Source: Fibrobacter succinogenes | GTDB taxonomy: Bacteria > Fibrobacterota > Fibrobacteria > Fibrobacterales > Fibrobacteraceae | Assembly: GCA_902762305.1 (NCBI GenBank) | Contig: CACWNW010000002.1 | Location: 62,001-126,000, forward strand | Reading direction: 5' to 3' | DNA length: 64,000 nt | Shown here: positions 15,750-24,097 of the stretch, one piece after another | Numbering within the stretch: the first letter of the stretch is position 1 | Layout: each line of letters starts with the position of its first letter | The notes under the pieces: generated by a model | What the model was told of the DNA's origin: nothing | What the model saw: only the letters and a program-made list of their open reading frames with translations | The model's database searches: none | Program-made: the position numbers and the translations under genes

Positions 15750-17021
15750 ATGAGCACGAACGAAAAAGAAGAAAAGAAGACTACGGATACACAGAACAAG
15801 GACAACAAGAGAAAGAAGAAGAACATTGCCGTACTGGTCATCATGTTCCTCTTGCTGCTGTGCCTTTTCATAGTGCAGTGCCAGCTCGACAAGATGAAGC
15901 AGGAAGCCCTGCAAAAGCAGCAGGAAACCGAACTCGAAGCAAGGCAGAAGTACATTCTCGACAGCCTGCGTCGCCTCGAGAAGATGAAGGCCGATAGCCT
16001 CGCCGAAGCAGCCCGCATTGCCGACAGCCTCGCCCTGGCGGACTCCCTCCGTACAGCAGATTCCCTCCGCGTCGCCGACAGCCTCGCCTCGCTCAAGCCC
16101 GAAATCAACAAGGACAGCCTGCGTCACGTGCGCGACAGCGTAAAGCATGTACGCGACAGCATCGCCGCCGCCGACAAGGCCCGCAACGATTCGCTCGCGG
16201 CTGTCGCCGACAGCCTCGCAAAACTCGAAAAGGCTCGCCTCGATTCCCTCGAGAAGAAGCGCGTGCAGGACAGCATCCGAGCCGCCGACCAGACGCCACC
16301 GGGCGCCGAAATCGTACCGCCCGCAGGCCGCTACTACGACCCCATCAAGCTAAAGGTCAAGTGCGACGAAATCAAGTGCAAGACATTCCTTTCCATCGGG
16401 GACACGCTCCACCCGCAAGAGGCGGGCAAGGCCGTGGAATACAACAAGACCGGCAGCGTGTTCTTCTTTGCGGAAGATTCCGTCGGGAACCGCTCCCCGT
16501 GGGAAGAAGCCAAGTATGACATGGCATCGGACAACATCTGCGGGAAGCATGCCTACCCCGTCCCCGTTGGCGGCAAGACCGTATGCGTAGACGCCTACGA
16601 ATACCCGAACGAACCCGACGCCAACCCGCGCGACATGGTAAGCCAGGAACAGGCGGTGGAACTCTGCAAGCAGGCCGGCAAGCACCTGTGCACCATCGAC
16701 GAATGGCAGGCGGCATGCCGCGGCAAGGACAAGACGAAGTTCTCGTACGGTGACAGCTACAAGCAGAACAAGTGCAACACCAACACCAAGGCCATGAAGC
16801 GCAGCGGCCGCAAGGAACAGTGCCGCAGCTGGTTCGGCATGTACGACATGAACGGCAACCTGTGGGAATGGACCTCCACCGCAAGCAAGGAACACCCGAA
16901 CATGTTCTTGGTGGCAGGCGGTGCTTGGAACACGAACAACGAAAGCAAGTGCACCGACAACAAGTTCAGCTTCTATCCGCAGAACCAGTACCCGAGCGTC
17001 GGGTTTAGATGCTGCAAGTGA
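15750..17021 (+). CDS. Membrane-anchored coiled-coil protein with chitobiase-C-like and SUMF1-like domains
   Basis: 423 residues: a charged cytoplasmic N-terminus, one membrane helix (about 28-47, VLVIMFLLLLCLFIVQC), a long helical stretch (about 50-180) built from repeats such as ADSLR/RDSV/ADSLA, then a domain starting PPAGRYYDPIKLKVKC that resembles the CHB_HEX_C beta-sandwich, then a SUMF1/FGE-like domain (DNICGKHAYPVPVGGKTVCVDAYEYPN, CTIDEWQAAC, FGMYDMNGNLWEWTS, VAGGAWN, VGFRCCK). FGE-like domains with this Cys distribution are usually non-catalytic. Probably spans the periplasm from the inner membrane. It follows cdaA by 58 nt and may belong to that operon. Role unknown. Confidence 0.75.
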   Translation: MSTNEKEEKKTTDTQNKDNKRKKKNIAVLVIMFLLLLCLFIVQCQLDKMKQEALQKQQETELEARQKYILDSLRRLEKMKADSLAEAARIADSLALADSLRTADSLRVADSLASLKPEINKDSLRHVRDSVKHVRDSIAAADKARNDSLAAVADSLAKLEKARLDSLEKKRVQDSIRAADQTPPGAEIVPPAGRYYDPIKLKVKCDEIKCKTFLSIGDTLHPQEAGKAVEYNKTGSVFFFAEDSVGNRSPWEEAKYDMASDNICGKHAYPVPVGGKTVCVDAYEYPNEPDANPRDMVSQEQAVELCKQAGKHLCTIDEWQAACRGKDKTKFSYGDSYKQNKCNTNTKAMKRSGRKEQCRSWFGMYDMNGNLWEWTSTASKEHPNMFLVAGGAWNTNNESKCTDNKFSFYPQNQYPSVGFRCCK

Positions 17022-17032
17022 CGCGAAACATA

Positions 17033-17100
17033 TAATGGATAATTGATAATGGATGATGGATAATGTGAAATCATTAATCATCAATTATCAATCATCAATC
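17033..17100. repeat. AT-rich inverted-repeat element overlapping the 3' end of the 17095-17625 gene
   Basis: ATAATGGATAATTGATAATGG in one half and AATCATTAATCATCAATTATC in the other form an imperfect inverted repeat. The right half is the family also present in tilS at 11221-11263. The stop codon of the minus-strand gene (TGA, 17097-17095) lies inside the shared sequence. Confidence 0.65.
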
Positions 17101-17625
17101 AAGTAATTCCACGTGCAGGTGTTCGGCCTCGCCCTTTTCCCATAGCACGCGGGCACGGCCTTCCAGGCGTTTTTGCGACATTTCGATAACGGACCTGCGC
17201 TCCTCGCGCTTCAGTCCCATCAGGCGGAAATCGAGCGCCTTGTTCTCGTAATGCTTGGAATTGCGTGCATGGTACGGGTAGTCGTTCCCGCTAGTTATCA
17301 CCGGCACGTATTCATACCCCATCACGGAATGAAACACGTTTATCACCTCCAGGGCGACCGAATCCAGAGCAGGTTCCATGCTCTCCAGGTACACGCCCTG
17401 TTTTTGCCCGGTACGCTGGAGCACTAGCCTGTGGACAGCGCGGCTGTTGAACGGCTTTTTCTGCGCCTTCAGGCTACGCAGGTAGGCTTCCGCATCGAAA
17501 ACGGGCTCCTCAATTGTTACCGGTTCGTAACGTGGAACGGCCTTCACGTTCGTATGTATAAGCCAGAAGGCTCCTCCGGCAAACAAAACGGCAAGAAAAA
17601 GCGGTATTATGGCGAAATACTTCAT
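17095..17625 (-). CDS. Membrane-anchored M15/hedgehog-fold-like protein (DUF5715-like)
   Basis: 176 residues with one N-terminal membrane helix or uncleaved signal (MKYFAIIPLFLAVLFAGGAFWLI). The C-terminal half has VPVITSGNDYPYHARNSKHYENKALDFRLMG (about 108-138) and HLHVELLD at the end. The H-x(6)-D and H-x-H pattern is that of zinc D-Ala-D-Ala peptidases of the M15 and hedgehog/DD-peptidase fold and of DUF5715 proteins, so it probably acts on the periplasmic cell wall or is a non-catalytic relative. The last residues and stop are encoded by the repeat element at 17033-17100. Confidence 0.65.
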   Translation of the reverse strand: MKYFAIIPLFLAVLFAGGAFWLIHTNVKAVPRYEPVTIEEPVFDAEAYLRSLKAQKKPFNSRAVHRLVLQRTGQKQGVYLESMEPALDSVALEVINVFHSVMGYEYVPVITSGNDYPYHARNSKHYENKALDFRLMGLKREERRSVIEMSQKRLEGRARVLWEKGEAEHLHVELLD

Positions 17626-17657
17626 TTACTCGCAAAAAAATAACTATTTTGAGAAAT

Positions 17658-18020
17658 ATGAAAAAGCTAATCTCTCTCGCCGTTCTTTCCATCGTTCCCA
17701 TGATTTTCACCGCCTGCGGGCAAAAAGCGGACAAGGACTCCTTCGTCGGCTACTGGCAGGGTGAAGCCAACACCATCTTCGAAGTGCTGACCGAAAACGG
17801 GCAGGATTTCATCATCCGCAACATCCACGGAGACCTCACCGCCAAAATCGAAGACGGCGAACTCCGCGGCAAGAACGACATGGACATGGCCTACTCCATG
17901 AAGGTCAAGGGCGACTCCGCCTACTACTTCTTCGCCGACATCACGACCGGCTACAAGAGGATTTCCAAGGACGAATACAACAAGATCTTCGAGACGCTCT
18001 CGAAGCCCGCAATCCAGTAA
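17658..18020 (+). CDS. Small lipoprotein of unknown function
   Basis: 120 residues from ATG 17658; a TTG at 17649 would add three residues. Lipobox FTAC (Cys20). The mature part (SFVGYWQGEANTIFEVLTENGQDFIIRNIHGDLTAKIEDGELRGKNDMDMAYSMKVKGDSAYYFF) looks like a small beta-barrel of the lipocalin-like or DUF4488-like type seen in many short lipoproteins. That is a fold-level guess. Divergent from the gene at 17095-17625, with 32 bp between the starts. Confidence 0.7.
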   Translation: MKKLISLAVLSIVPMIFTACGQKADKDSFVGYWQGEANTIFEVLTENGQDFIIRNIHGDLTAKIEDGELRGKNDMDMAYSMKVKGDSAYYFFADITTGYKRISKDEYNKIFETLSKPAIQ

Positions 18021-18045
18021 GCAGGGCCGGCTCAAGGCCGTCCCG

Positions 18046-18825
18046 CTACTTCCCGTTCATCGTTTCGACGACAATCTGCTCGAGAGCCTTCTGGTTGGGC
18101 ACTCCGCTCCATACACCCTTGATATAGCCTTCGCTGTCCAGGAGCATCAGCGTGGGTACGGCGCGTATCCCGTAACGGCGCCACAGATCCTTTGTCGCAT
18201 CGCGGTATAGCGGATACGGGGAACGGTGCTGCTTCTCGTAGAACGCATTGAGCGTCGAGAGGTTCTCGTCGGCAATGCCAATAACCTCAAGCCCCTGGTT
18301 ACCGAGTTTCGAATAGATGCTTTCGAGTATGGGGAGCGTCTGGCGGCAAGGCCCGCACCACGTCGCCCAGAAGTCGAGCAGGGTCGCCTTGGGTTTCGCC
18401 TTGCGCTTGTCGCCGTTCTGGTAGAAGTTCTTCCCGAATTCCGCCATCTTGCTCCCGATTGCAGATCCCGTGAGGCTGCTGATGTCATCGGGCCTGTCAG
18501 TGAGCTTCACCTTGAGGCTCTTCTTTTTACCGTCGCGCAAGATTTCGACCGCAACAGTCGAACCTGCCTTGGACGACGATATCACCGAAGTAATCTGCGA
18601 CATGTCGGCAAGCGGCTTACCCGCAAAACCGATGACCTTGTCGCCCGCGACGATACCCGCGGCAACACAGCCCGAACCGGGATGCACGCCCTTCACGTCG
18701 AGCGCGAGGTGGTTTTCGAATTCCGTCTTCTTGAAGATAAGCCCGAGCCATGGGCCCGCGAAAGAGGGAACTGCCAACAACAGGGAAAGCAAAACAACAA
18801 AGCGATGCGTCAAAGTCATTTTCAT
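18046..18825 (-). CDS. PDZ domain-TlpA-like thioredoxin fusion, periplasmic
   Basis: 259 residues. Signal peptide (about 1-23, VPSFAGPW). A PDZ domain follows (about 25-110: WLGLIFKKTEF, VHPGSGCVAAGIVAGDKVIGFAGKPLADM, KAGSTVAVEILRDGKKKSLKVKL), then a thioredoxin-fold domain of TlpA/ResA type (about 140-255: ATLLDFWATWCGPCRQTLPILESIY, YGIRAVPTLMLLDSEGYIKG) with an intact WCGPC and cis-Pro. Likely a periplasmic thiol-disulfide reductase whose PDZ part recruits a substrate or partner. The combination is unusual. It follows the 18851-19450 gene on the minus strand with 25 nt between them. Confidence 0.85.
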   Translation of the reverse strand: MKMTLTHRFVVLLSLLLAVPSFAGPWLGLIFKKTEFENHLALDVKGVHPGSGCVAAGIVAGDKVIGFAGKPLADMSQITSVISSSKAGSTVAVEILRDGKKKSLKVKLTDRPDDISSLTGSAIGSKMAEFGKNFYQNGDKRKAKPKATLLDFWATWCGPCRQTLPILESIYSKLGNQGLEVIGIADENLSTLNAFYEKQHRSPYPLYRDATKDLWRRYGIRAVPTLMLLDSEGYIKGVWSGVPNQKALEQIVVETMNGK

Positions 18826-18850
18826 TTCATTCTCCTAGAATTTTATTTTC

Positions 18851-19450
18851 CTAGAACAATAGCAGCGAGAAGCGGATGTTCACGATAAGGCGGCCACTCT
18901 GGTCCACTAAGAGCCTGTCGTTCATCTTGGTGACGGGCTCCCCTAGCAAGTAGGCTGCCTGGACCTCGATACGGCCCAGCAAGTCGGATTTCTTGAAGAA
19001 GAGGATATCGCGACCGTAACCAAATTCAAGCGCGGGCGAGAAGAACCATTCTTCAAAATGCTCCATGCAGAACAGCGATACGGAGAAATGCAAAAAGTCA
19101 TCATGCCCGGACCGCATCAGGGCGCCCTTAAAATACCAGCGCCAGTCGAGCCCGGTTTCGATGAATTCCCCCGCAAAGGAAAGCCCGCCATGGATTCCGA
19201 ACGCATGATACCGGTGGGCCCTGTATTCGAGATCCAGATCAACCGTTCCATCGATACCCCTGAGGTAGTAAGCGAGAGAAGCCCCGCCACCAAAAATCCA
19301 TGTAGGGAGAGAGCGTTCATCCTTCGCTGCGGAATCTTCGATAGGCAGCCCCATAAAGTCGTCGGCAAAAGCGGACGGAGCTATGCCCAGGCACAAAACC
19401 AAAGCGAGAAAAATATTACGAACAAACTTTTTTGTGCGGGTACGGCGCAT
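18851..19450 (-). CDS. Putative outer-membrane beta-barrel protein, unknown
   Basis: 199 residues. Signal peptide (about 1-29, ending PSAFADD). The mature part is rich in alternating aromatic strands (WIFGGGASLAYYLRG, VDLDLEYRAHRYHAFGIHGGLSFAG, ETGLDWRWYFKGAL, FFSPALEFGYGRDILFF) and ends NIRFSLLLF, an aromatic C-terminal strand typical of outer-membrane barrels. About eight strands are suggested. Possibly in an operon with the PDZ-thioredoxin gene and pyrD (23 nt from pyrD). No specific function can be named. Confidence 0.6.
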   Translation of the reverse strand: MRRTRTKKFVRNIFLALVLCLGIAPSAFADDFMGLPIEDSAAKDERSLPTWIFGGGASLAYYLRGIDGTVDLDLEYRAHRYHAFGIHGGLSFAGEFIETGLDWRWYFKGALMRSGHDDFLHFSVSLFCMEHFEEWFFSPALEFGYGRDILFFKKSDLLGRIEVQAAYLLGEPVTKMNDRLLVDQSGRLIVNIRFSLLLF

Positions 19451-19472
19451 AACGATAGCTCCCCTTAAACAT

Positions 19473-20648
19473 CTATTTCCTAGGGTTGCGGTCGTCGTAC
19501 TCGCCGAGCGACTTGTAGCCGTCGTTCAGCATAGCATCCATGAGTTCGTTCCTCATGGCGTGTGCCGCCATCCAGCGGAATGCCACCACGGAATAGCACT
19601 GCACCGCATCGACACCGAGCTTGATGAGGTCGTAAATCTTGTAACCATGGTCTATGCCACCACAAGCGATGATGCTCATCTGCGGGTAGTGTTCGCGAAT
19701 GTACTTCACGTTCCATACCATGTTCTCGAACAGCGGACGGCCCGACATTCCACCGCAGTCGCCATCGGCACGGAGCGGGGTCAAGTCTTCGAACTTCGCG
19801 TTCACGGGCAGTTCACTCAATTTCGCGGTCGGGTATGTATTCCCGATTACCACGCCGTTCACTCCGGTACGCACGAGCATATCCATGATGGAAATCAGGT
19901 GACGCTCCGAGAGGTCCGGGCTGAGTTTCGCATACACCGCCTTGCGCAGTCCGAGGCCGTTGCGGAAGTTCATGATTTCGGTAAAGATGCGTTCCGAGAA
20001 ACTCATGTCCAGATCGACGCGGGACTCACCCGTATTGGGGCAGCTCACGTTGATTTCGATGTAGTCCGCCGCGCGGTAGGCAATCGAAAAGCTTTCGATG
20101 ATATCCTTCAGTTTTTCTTCGGGATCAACAAGCCCCGGCGTCTCGGCGACAGAGATGCCGACGCAGAGTCCGGCCTTGTGAGCCTTCACGAGCTGCGCAT
20201 CCACGCGCTTCGCGATGACATCGACCCCCTCGTTGTTGAGGCCCATGCTGTTGTGGATGGCACGGTCTTCTTCCAAAAATCCGATGCGCGGCCTATGCGT
20301 GTTGCCTTCGCGGAAATGGCGAGTCGCAGTCCCTACGGTAATGCCGCCGAACCCGACGTTCGCATAATCCTTAATGCGTTCGGCCGTCTTGTTCGCACCT
20401 GCCGCCAAGATGATGGGGCAGCCCAGGTAAAGCGAATTGCTGTGGTCCGAAAAAGTGACGACACGGCGAAGCGGCTTCGTCAAATCCGGGCGCCCGCCCA
20501 TGAACGGAATAAACGGCGCGAAGCGCGCTACATACTTGAACGAATCATGGCGGAACTCCGGCGAGTTGTGAAAAATCCGACGGATAAGTGCAAGAACCTT
20601 GTCGCTGAAGCGCAAATAATATTCGTGGTTGATACAATCATTTCCCAT
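19473..20648 (-). CDS. pyrD: Dihydroorotate dehydrogenase
   Basis: Oxidises dihydroorotate to orotate in pyrimidine synthesis, FMN-dependent TIM barrel. 391 residues: PIILAAGANKTAERIKDYANVGFGGITVGTAT (about 75-107), NSMGLNNEG (about 130-138), YIEINVSCPNTGES (about 195-208), AKLSPD, GVVIGNTYP, GGMSGRPL and SIIACGGIDHG are conserved. The N-terminal 60 residues and overall length recall membrane-associated class 2 enzymes, yet the SCPN motif has the Cys found in class 1, where class 2 has Ser. The class is therefore uncertain. Divergent from the M20 peptidase gene (35 bp). Confidence 0.9.
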   Translation of the reverse strand: MGNDCINHEYYLRFSDKVLALIRRIFHNSPEFRHDSFKYVARFAPFIPFMGGRPDLTKPLRRVVTFSDHSNSLYLGCPIILAAGANKTAERIKDYANVGFGGITVGTATRHFREGNTHRPRIGFLEEDRAIHNSMGLNNEGVDVIAKRVDAQLVKAHKAGLCVGISVAETPGLVDPEEKLKDIIESFSIAYRAADYIEINVSCPNTGESRVDLDMSFSERIFTEIMNFRNGLGLRKAVYAKLSPDLSERHLISIMDMLVRTGVNGVVIGNTYPTAKLSELPVNAKFEDLTPLRADGDCGGMSGRPLFENMVWNVKYIREHYPQMSIIACGGIDHGYKIYDLIKLGVDAVQCYSVVAFRWMAAHAMRNELMDAMLNDGYKSLGEYDDRNPRK

Positions 20649-20683
20649 ATTATTTAAATTACAAAAAAAATGAGGTCAAGAAC

Positions 20684-22057
20684 ATGAATAGCAACGTAGA
20701 AAACAGAATCCGTGAGAATTTTCCCAAATACATCGACGCCCTGAAACAGCTAGTCCGCATCCCTTCCATCAGTTTTGACAATTTTGACCAGAAGTTCGTG
20801 ATGGACAGCGCAGAAGCCGTAAAGGCCATGTTTGCCGAAGCGGGCTTCACCAATATCCAGTTCTTGCTCCCGCCGAGCGGAAGGCCCACGGTCTACGCCG
20901 AAAGCCTCACCAGTGCGGACAAGCCGACCATACTACTCTACGCCCACCACGACGTGCAGCCACCGATGCGCGAGGCCCTGTGGAAGAGCGCCCCGTTCGA
21001 GCCCGAAGTCCGCGGTGACAGGCTCTACGGTCGCGGAACCGCCGACGACAAGGCCGGCATCATCACGCATATTGCCGCGGCGCAGCAGGTACGCGAGCTG
21101 CTCGGCAAAAACGGGCCGAACCTGAAGTTCATCATCGAGGGCGAAGAGGAATCCGGCAGCGCCGGGTTCGAAGAAATCCTCGCAAAGCATGCGGAACTCC
21201 TCAAGTGCGACGCGGTAATCGTGGCCGACCTCGGGAACTTCGCGAAGGGAGTCCCCTCCATCACGACGACACTGCGCGGAATGAGCGCCGTGAACGTCAC
21301 GCTACGCAGCACCAAAACGCCGCTCCATTCCGGAAGCTGGTCGGGCCCGATTCCCGACCCCGCGCAGGCACTCTGCCGCATGATAGCCAATCTCACCGAC
21401 GAGCGCGGGAACATCGCCATCCCGCACTTCGAAGACTCCCTGGTGCCCCCTACCGAAGAAGAACTGCAGTCGTACCGCAGTCTCGGATACGGGGAAGCAA
21501 AATTCCGCGAAGAAAGCGGGGTTTTGGATAAAGTAAGCCTTACCGTTCCCGACGAAGAAATTCTCGAATCGCTCTGGCGCAGGCCTTCCATCGTGGTAAC
21601 CACGATGGAAGTGGGCAGCCGGACGAATGCGGGCAACGTCTTGCAAGATTGCGCCTACGCGAGAATCGGAATCCGGCTGGCCCCCGGCATGAATGCCGGC
21701 GCCTGCACCGAAATGCTCGTGAACTTCCTGCGCCAAAACACGCCTAACGGGCTCGAAATTGCAATCGATGTCGAAGACGGCGCAAACCCGTTCGTGACCG
21801 ACATCGCACACCCCTTCTTCAAGAAGATGAGCGACGCCATGAAGGAGGCCTACAAGACCGAGCCGAAATTCATCGGCTGCGGGGCAAGCATCCCAGGCGC
21901 AGAACTCTTCCGCAAGACCTTCGGGGACATTCCCATTTTGCTTACCGGCCTCGAAGATCCGGAATGCGCGGCCCACGGCGAAAACGAGAGTCTCTACCTC
22001 CCCGATTTCGAAGCGGGAATCATCGCCGAGACGCTTTTCTTCGTCTCGCTCGCCTAA
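20684..22057 (+). CDS. M20 family metallopeptidase (dipeptidase)
   Basis: 457 residues. Zinc-binding and catalytic motifs: LLYAHHDVQPP (His and Asp near residues 87-90), GRGTADDKAGI (about 117-127), IEGEEESGSAGFEE (about 151-164; general base Glu) and VADLGNF, plus a lid domain and a terminal GCGASIPGAELFRKTFG and AHGENESLYL with the last zinc His. Subfamily of carnosinase/CNDP-type dipeptidases. Cytosolic: no signal peptide. Probably degrades peptides taken up by the cell. Confidence 0.92.
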   Translation: MNSNVENRIRENFPKYIDALKQLVRIPSISFDNFDQKFVMDSAEAVKAMFAEAGFTNIQFLLPPSGRPTVYAESLTSADKPTILLYAHHDVQPPMREALWKSAPFEPEVRGDRLYGRGTADDKAGIITHIAAAQQVRELLGKNGPNLKFIIEGEEESGSAGFEEILAKHAELLKCDAVIVADLGNFAKGVPSITTTLRGMSAVNVTLRSTKTPLHSGSWSGPIPDPAQALCRMIANLTDERGNIAIPHFEDSLVPPTEEELQSYRSLGYGEAKFREESGVLDKVSLTVPDEEILESLWRRPSIVVTTMEVGSRTNAGNVLQDCAYARIGIRLAPGMNAGACTEMLVNFLRQNTPNGLEIAIDVEDGANPFVTDIAHPFFKKMSDAMKEAYKTEPKFIGCGASIPGAELFRKTFGDIPILLTGLEDPECAAHGENESLYLPDFEAGIIAETLFFVSLA

Positions 22058-22161
22058 AACACGGTTTGGCATGTAATTTTCCTCACTTTTGCCAACAAAA
22101 AGCATGCTAGACCGCTACAAACAGTACCCCTCCGCGCCATGCATTACTATATTAAGAATGT

Positions 22162-22851
22162 ATGGATAAGAAATTGGTCGTACTGACAGGCGCAGGGATT
22201 AGCGCCGAATCCGGACTTCGCACATTCCGCGGGAACGACGGGATGTGGGAGCACGAGAACATCGAGGACGTCTGCACGCCCGGTGCTCTTCGTCGTGACC
22301 CGAAGCGCGTGATGGACTTCTACAATTTCTTACGCAAGGGCCTTCCCGAGCACAAGCCGAACGCAGCCCACATTGCGCTCGCCAAACTCGAAGAGCGCCT
22401 GGGGGACCGCTTCTTGCTCGTGACCCAGAACGTCGACGATCTGCACGAGCGGGCCGGCAGCAAGCGCGTACTCCATATGCACGGCGACCTGATGAAACTC
22501 CGCTGCATAAGGGACCCGGAACACGAATTCATGTTCGATGGCGAAGAGACCCTCGAAACCAAGTGCCCGTTCTGCGGTTCAGGTACGCGCCCCGACATAG
22601 TCTTTTTCGAAGAAGTCCCCCTTTATATGGAACAAATCCAGAACGCCCTCCGCACCTGCGATGAGTTCGTGTATATAGGAACCAGCAGCGTGGTCTACCC
22701 CGCCGCAGGCTTCAAGAATTTTGCCAAGCGCTTCGGCGCGAAGGTGACCTGCCTCAATCTCGAGATTCCTGCTCACGACTCGGATACAGACGTGTTCGTG
22801 CAGGGCAAGGCGACCGAGATCGTGCCCAAGTGGTGCGAAGAATTTGAGTAA
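22162..22851 (+). CDS. Sir2-family NAD-dependent deacylase (CobB-like)
   Basis: 229 residues. NAD-binding LTGAGISAESGLRTFRG (about 8-24), VTQNVDDLHERAG (about 92-104), catalytic HMHGD (about 110-114) and a zinc module with LRC...CPFC (three Cys, as in E. coli CobB), then PDIVFFEE. It is related to class III sirtuins, which desuccinylate through a Tyr-x-x-Arg motif. Here the region reads FYNFLRK, so Arg sits at Tyr+4 rather than Tyr+3 and acyl preference is uncertain. A 104-bp gap precedes it; mqnE follows. Confidence 0.92.
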   Translation: MDKKLVVLTGAGISAESGLRTFRGNDGMWEHENIEDVCTPGALRRDPKRVMDFYNFLRKGLPEHKPNAAHIALAKLEERLGDRFLLVTQNVDDLHERAGSKRVLHMHGDLMKLRCIRDPEHEFMFDGEETLETKCPFCGSGTRPDIVFFEEVPLYMEQIQNALRTCDEFVYIGTSSVVYPAAGFKNFAKRFGAKVTCLNLEIPAHDSDTDVFVQGKATEIVPKWCEEFE

Positions 22852-22890
22852 GACGCGCGGCCAACGCGCGATAGAACTAGTTTGTATAAA

Positions 22891-23931
22891 ATGCCGAGAA
22901 TTAGCGAATCCGAAGCTCTCGATTTATTTTTGAATGCACCGCTCGACGAACTCTGCGCCCACGCAAACGCCGAGAAGGAACGCCTGCACGGGAAATCCGT
23001 GTACTGGGTGAACAACCGCCAGATTAACTACACGAACGTCTGTGTACTGCACTGCAAGTTCTGCGCCTTCTCGAAAATCAAGAAGGACAGCCCGACCGCA
23101 TACGACTGGGATTACGATACTATCCGGGACAAGGCGGCAGAGGCTATTGCCGGCGGAGCACGCGAGCTGCATATCGTAGGCGGGCTCCACCCCGACCATC
23201 CCTTCGACTACTACATCGAAATGCTGCGCAAGCTGCGCGTAGAATTCCCGAAAGTAAACCTGAAGGCCTTCACCGCGGTAGAGATTTGCCACTTCGCGAA
23301 AATCTCGGGACAGACGCCCCTGCAGATCATGACCACACTCAAGGAAGCGGGCCTGGACGCCCTCCCCGGCGGAGGCGCGGAAATACTCGTGCAAAGCGTA
23401 CGCGACCAGATTTGCCCCGGCAAGGAGACCGGAGAGGAATGGCTCGACGTGCACCGCGCCGCACACAAAATCGGCATCCCGACAAATGCGACAATGCTGT
23501 TCGGGCACATCGAAAAGCCAGAGGACCGCATCGCCCACATGCGCATGCTGCGCGACCTGCAGGACGAAGCCCCCGGATTCTTCGCGTTCATCCCGCTCGT
23601 GTACCACCCGGAACACAATGCGCTGCACAAGATTGTCCCGAGCATCACGAGCGAAGAGGATATCCTGCGCACGGTCGCAGTCGCACGCCTATTCCTGGAC
23701 AATTTCCCGCATATCAAGGCCTACTGGATTCAGATGGGCATCGAGACCGCGATGAAGGCGCTCCACGCCGGAGCTTCCGACCTGGACGGCACGATTATCG
23801 AGGAAAAAATCACGCACGCCGCCGGAGCTACCGTGCCTGTGGGCATGAGCCCCGAGCGAATGAAGGCCCTCATTACGAACGAAGGCCTAGTCCCCGTCGA
23901 ACGCGACGCTTTATATGAACGATTCTCTTAA
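22891..23931 (+). CDS. mqnE: Aminofutalosine synthase MqnE (radical SAM)
   Basis: Joins a chorismate-derived enolpyruvyl benzoate to SAM in the futalosine route to menaquinone. From ATG 22891 (a TTG at 22882 would add three residues): NYTNVCVLHCKFCAFSK contains the CxxxCxxC cluster motif, followed by GARELHIVGGLHPDHPFDYY, KAFTAVEICHFAKISG, LPGGGAEILVQSVRDQICPGK, TNATMLFGHIE and FIPLVYHPEHN. These blocks separate MqnE from MqnC. The stop codon TAA is the exact centre of a 27-bp palindrome (23917-23943). No other mqn gene is in the window. Confidence 0.92.
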   Translation: MPRISESEALDLFLNAPLDELCAHANAEKERLHGKSVYWVNNRQINYTNVCVLHCKFCAFSKIKKDSPTAYDWDYDTIRDKAAEAIAGGARELHIVGGLHPDHPFDYYIEMLRKLRVEFPKVNLKAFTAVEICHFAKISGQTPLQIMTTLKEAGLDALPGGGAEILVQSVRDQICPGKETGEEWLDVHRAAHKIGIPTNATMLFGHIEKPEDRIAHMRMLRDLQDEAPGFFAFIPLVYHPEHNALHKIVPSITSEEDILRTVAVARLFLDNFPHIKAYWIQMGIETAMKALHAGASDLDGTIIEEKITHAAGATVPVGMSPERMKALITNEGLVPVERDALYERFS

Positions 23932-24042
23932 AGAGAATCGTTCAATCGACTAGGAGAGGCTCCGCCCCTCCTAAGACCTTCCTTTCCCAGATGCATCACT
24001 CTTAACGAGAATCGCTCATTCGACTAGGAGAGGCTCCGCTCC
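23917..24042. repeat. Palindrome over the mqnE stop plus a 42-bp direct repeat
   Basis: Arms GAACGATTCTCT (23917-23928) and AGAGAATCGTTC (23932-23943) flank the stop codon TAA. A 42-bp unit beginning CTTAAAGAGAATCG (23927-23968) recurs at 24001-24042 with 38 of 42 bases identical. The units contain AGGAGAGGCTCC, and the first unit folds as AGGAG...CTCCT. Confidence 0.8.
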
Positions 24043-24097
24043 ATCTATTTTGAATAAACGTTCTCCTCTTTGGGGAACTTTTTTATACATTATAGAC

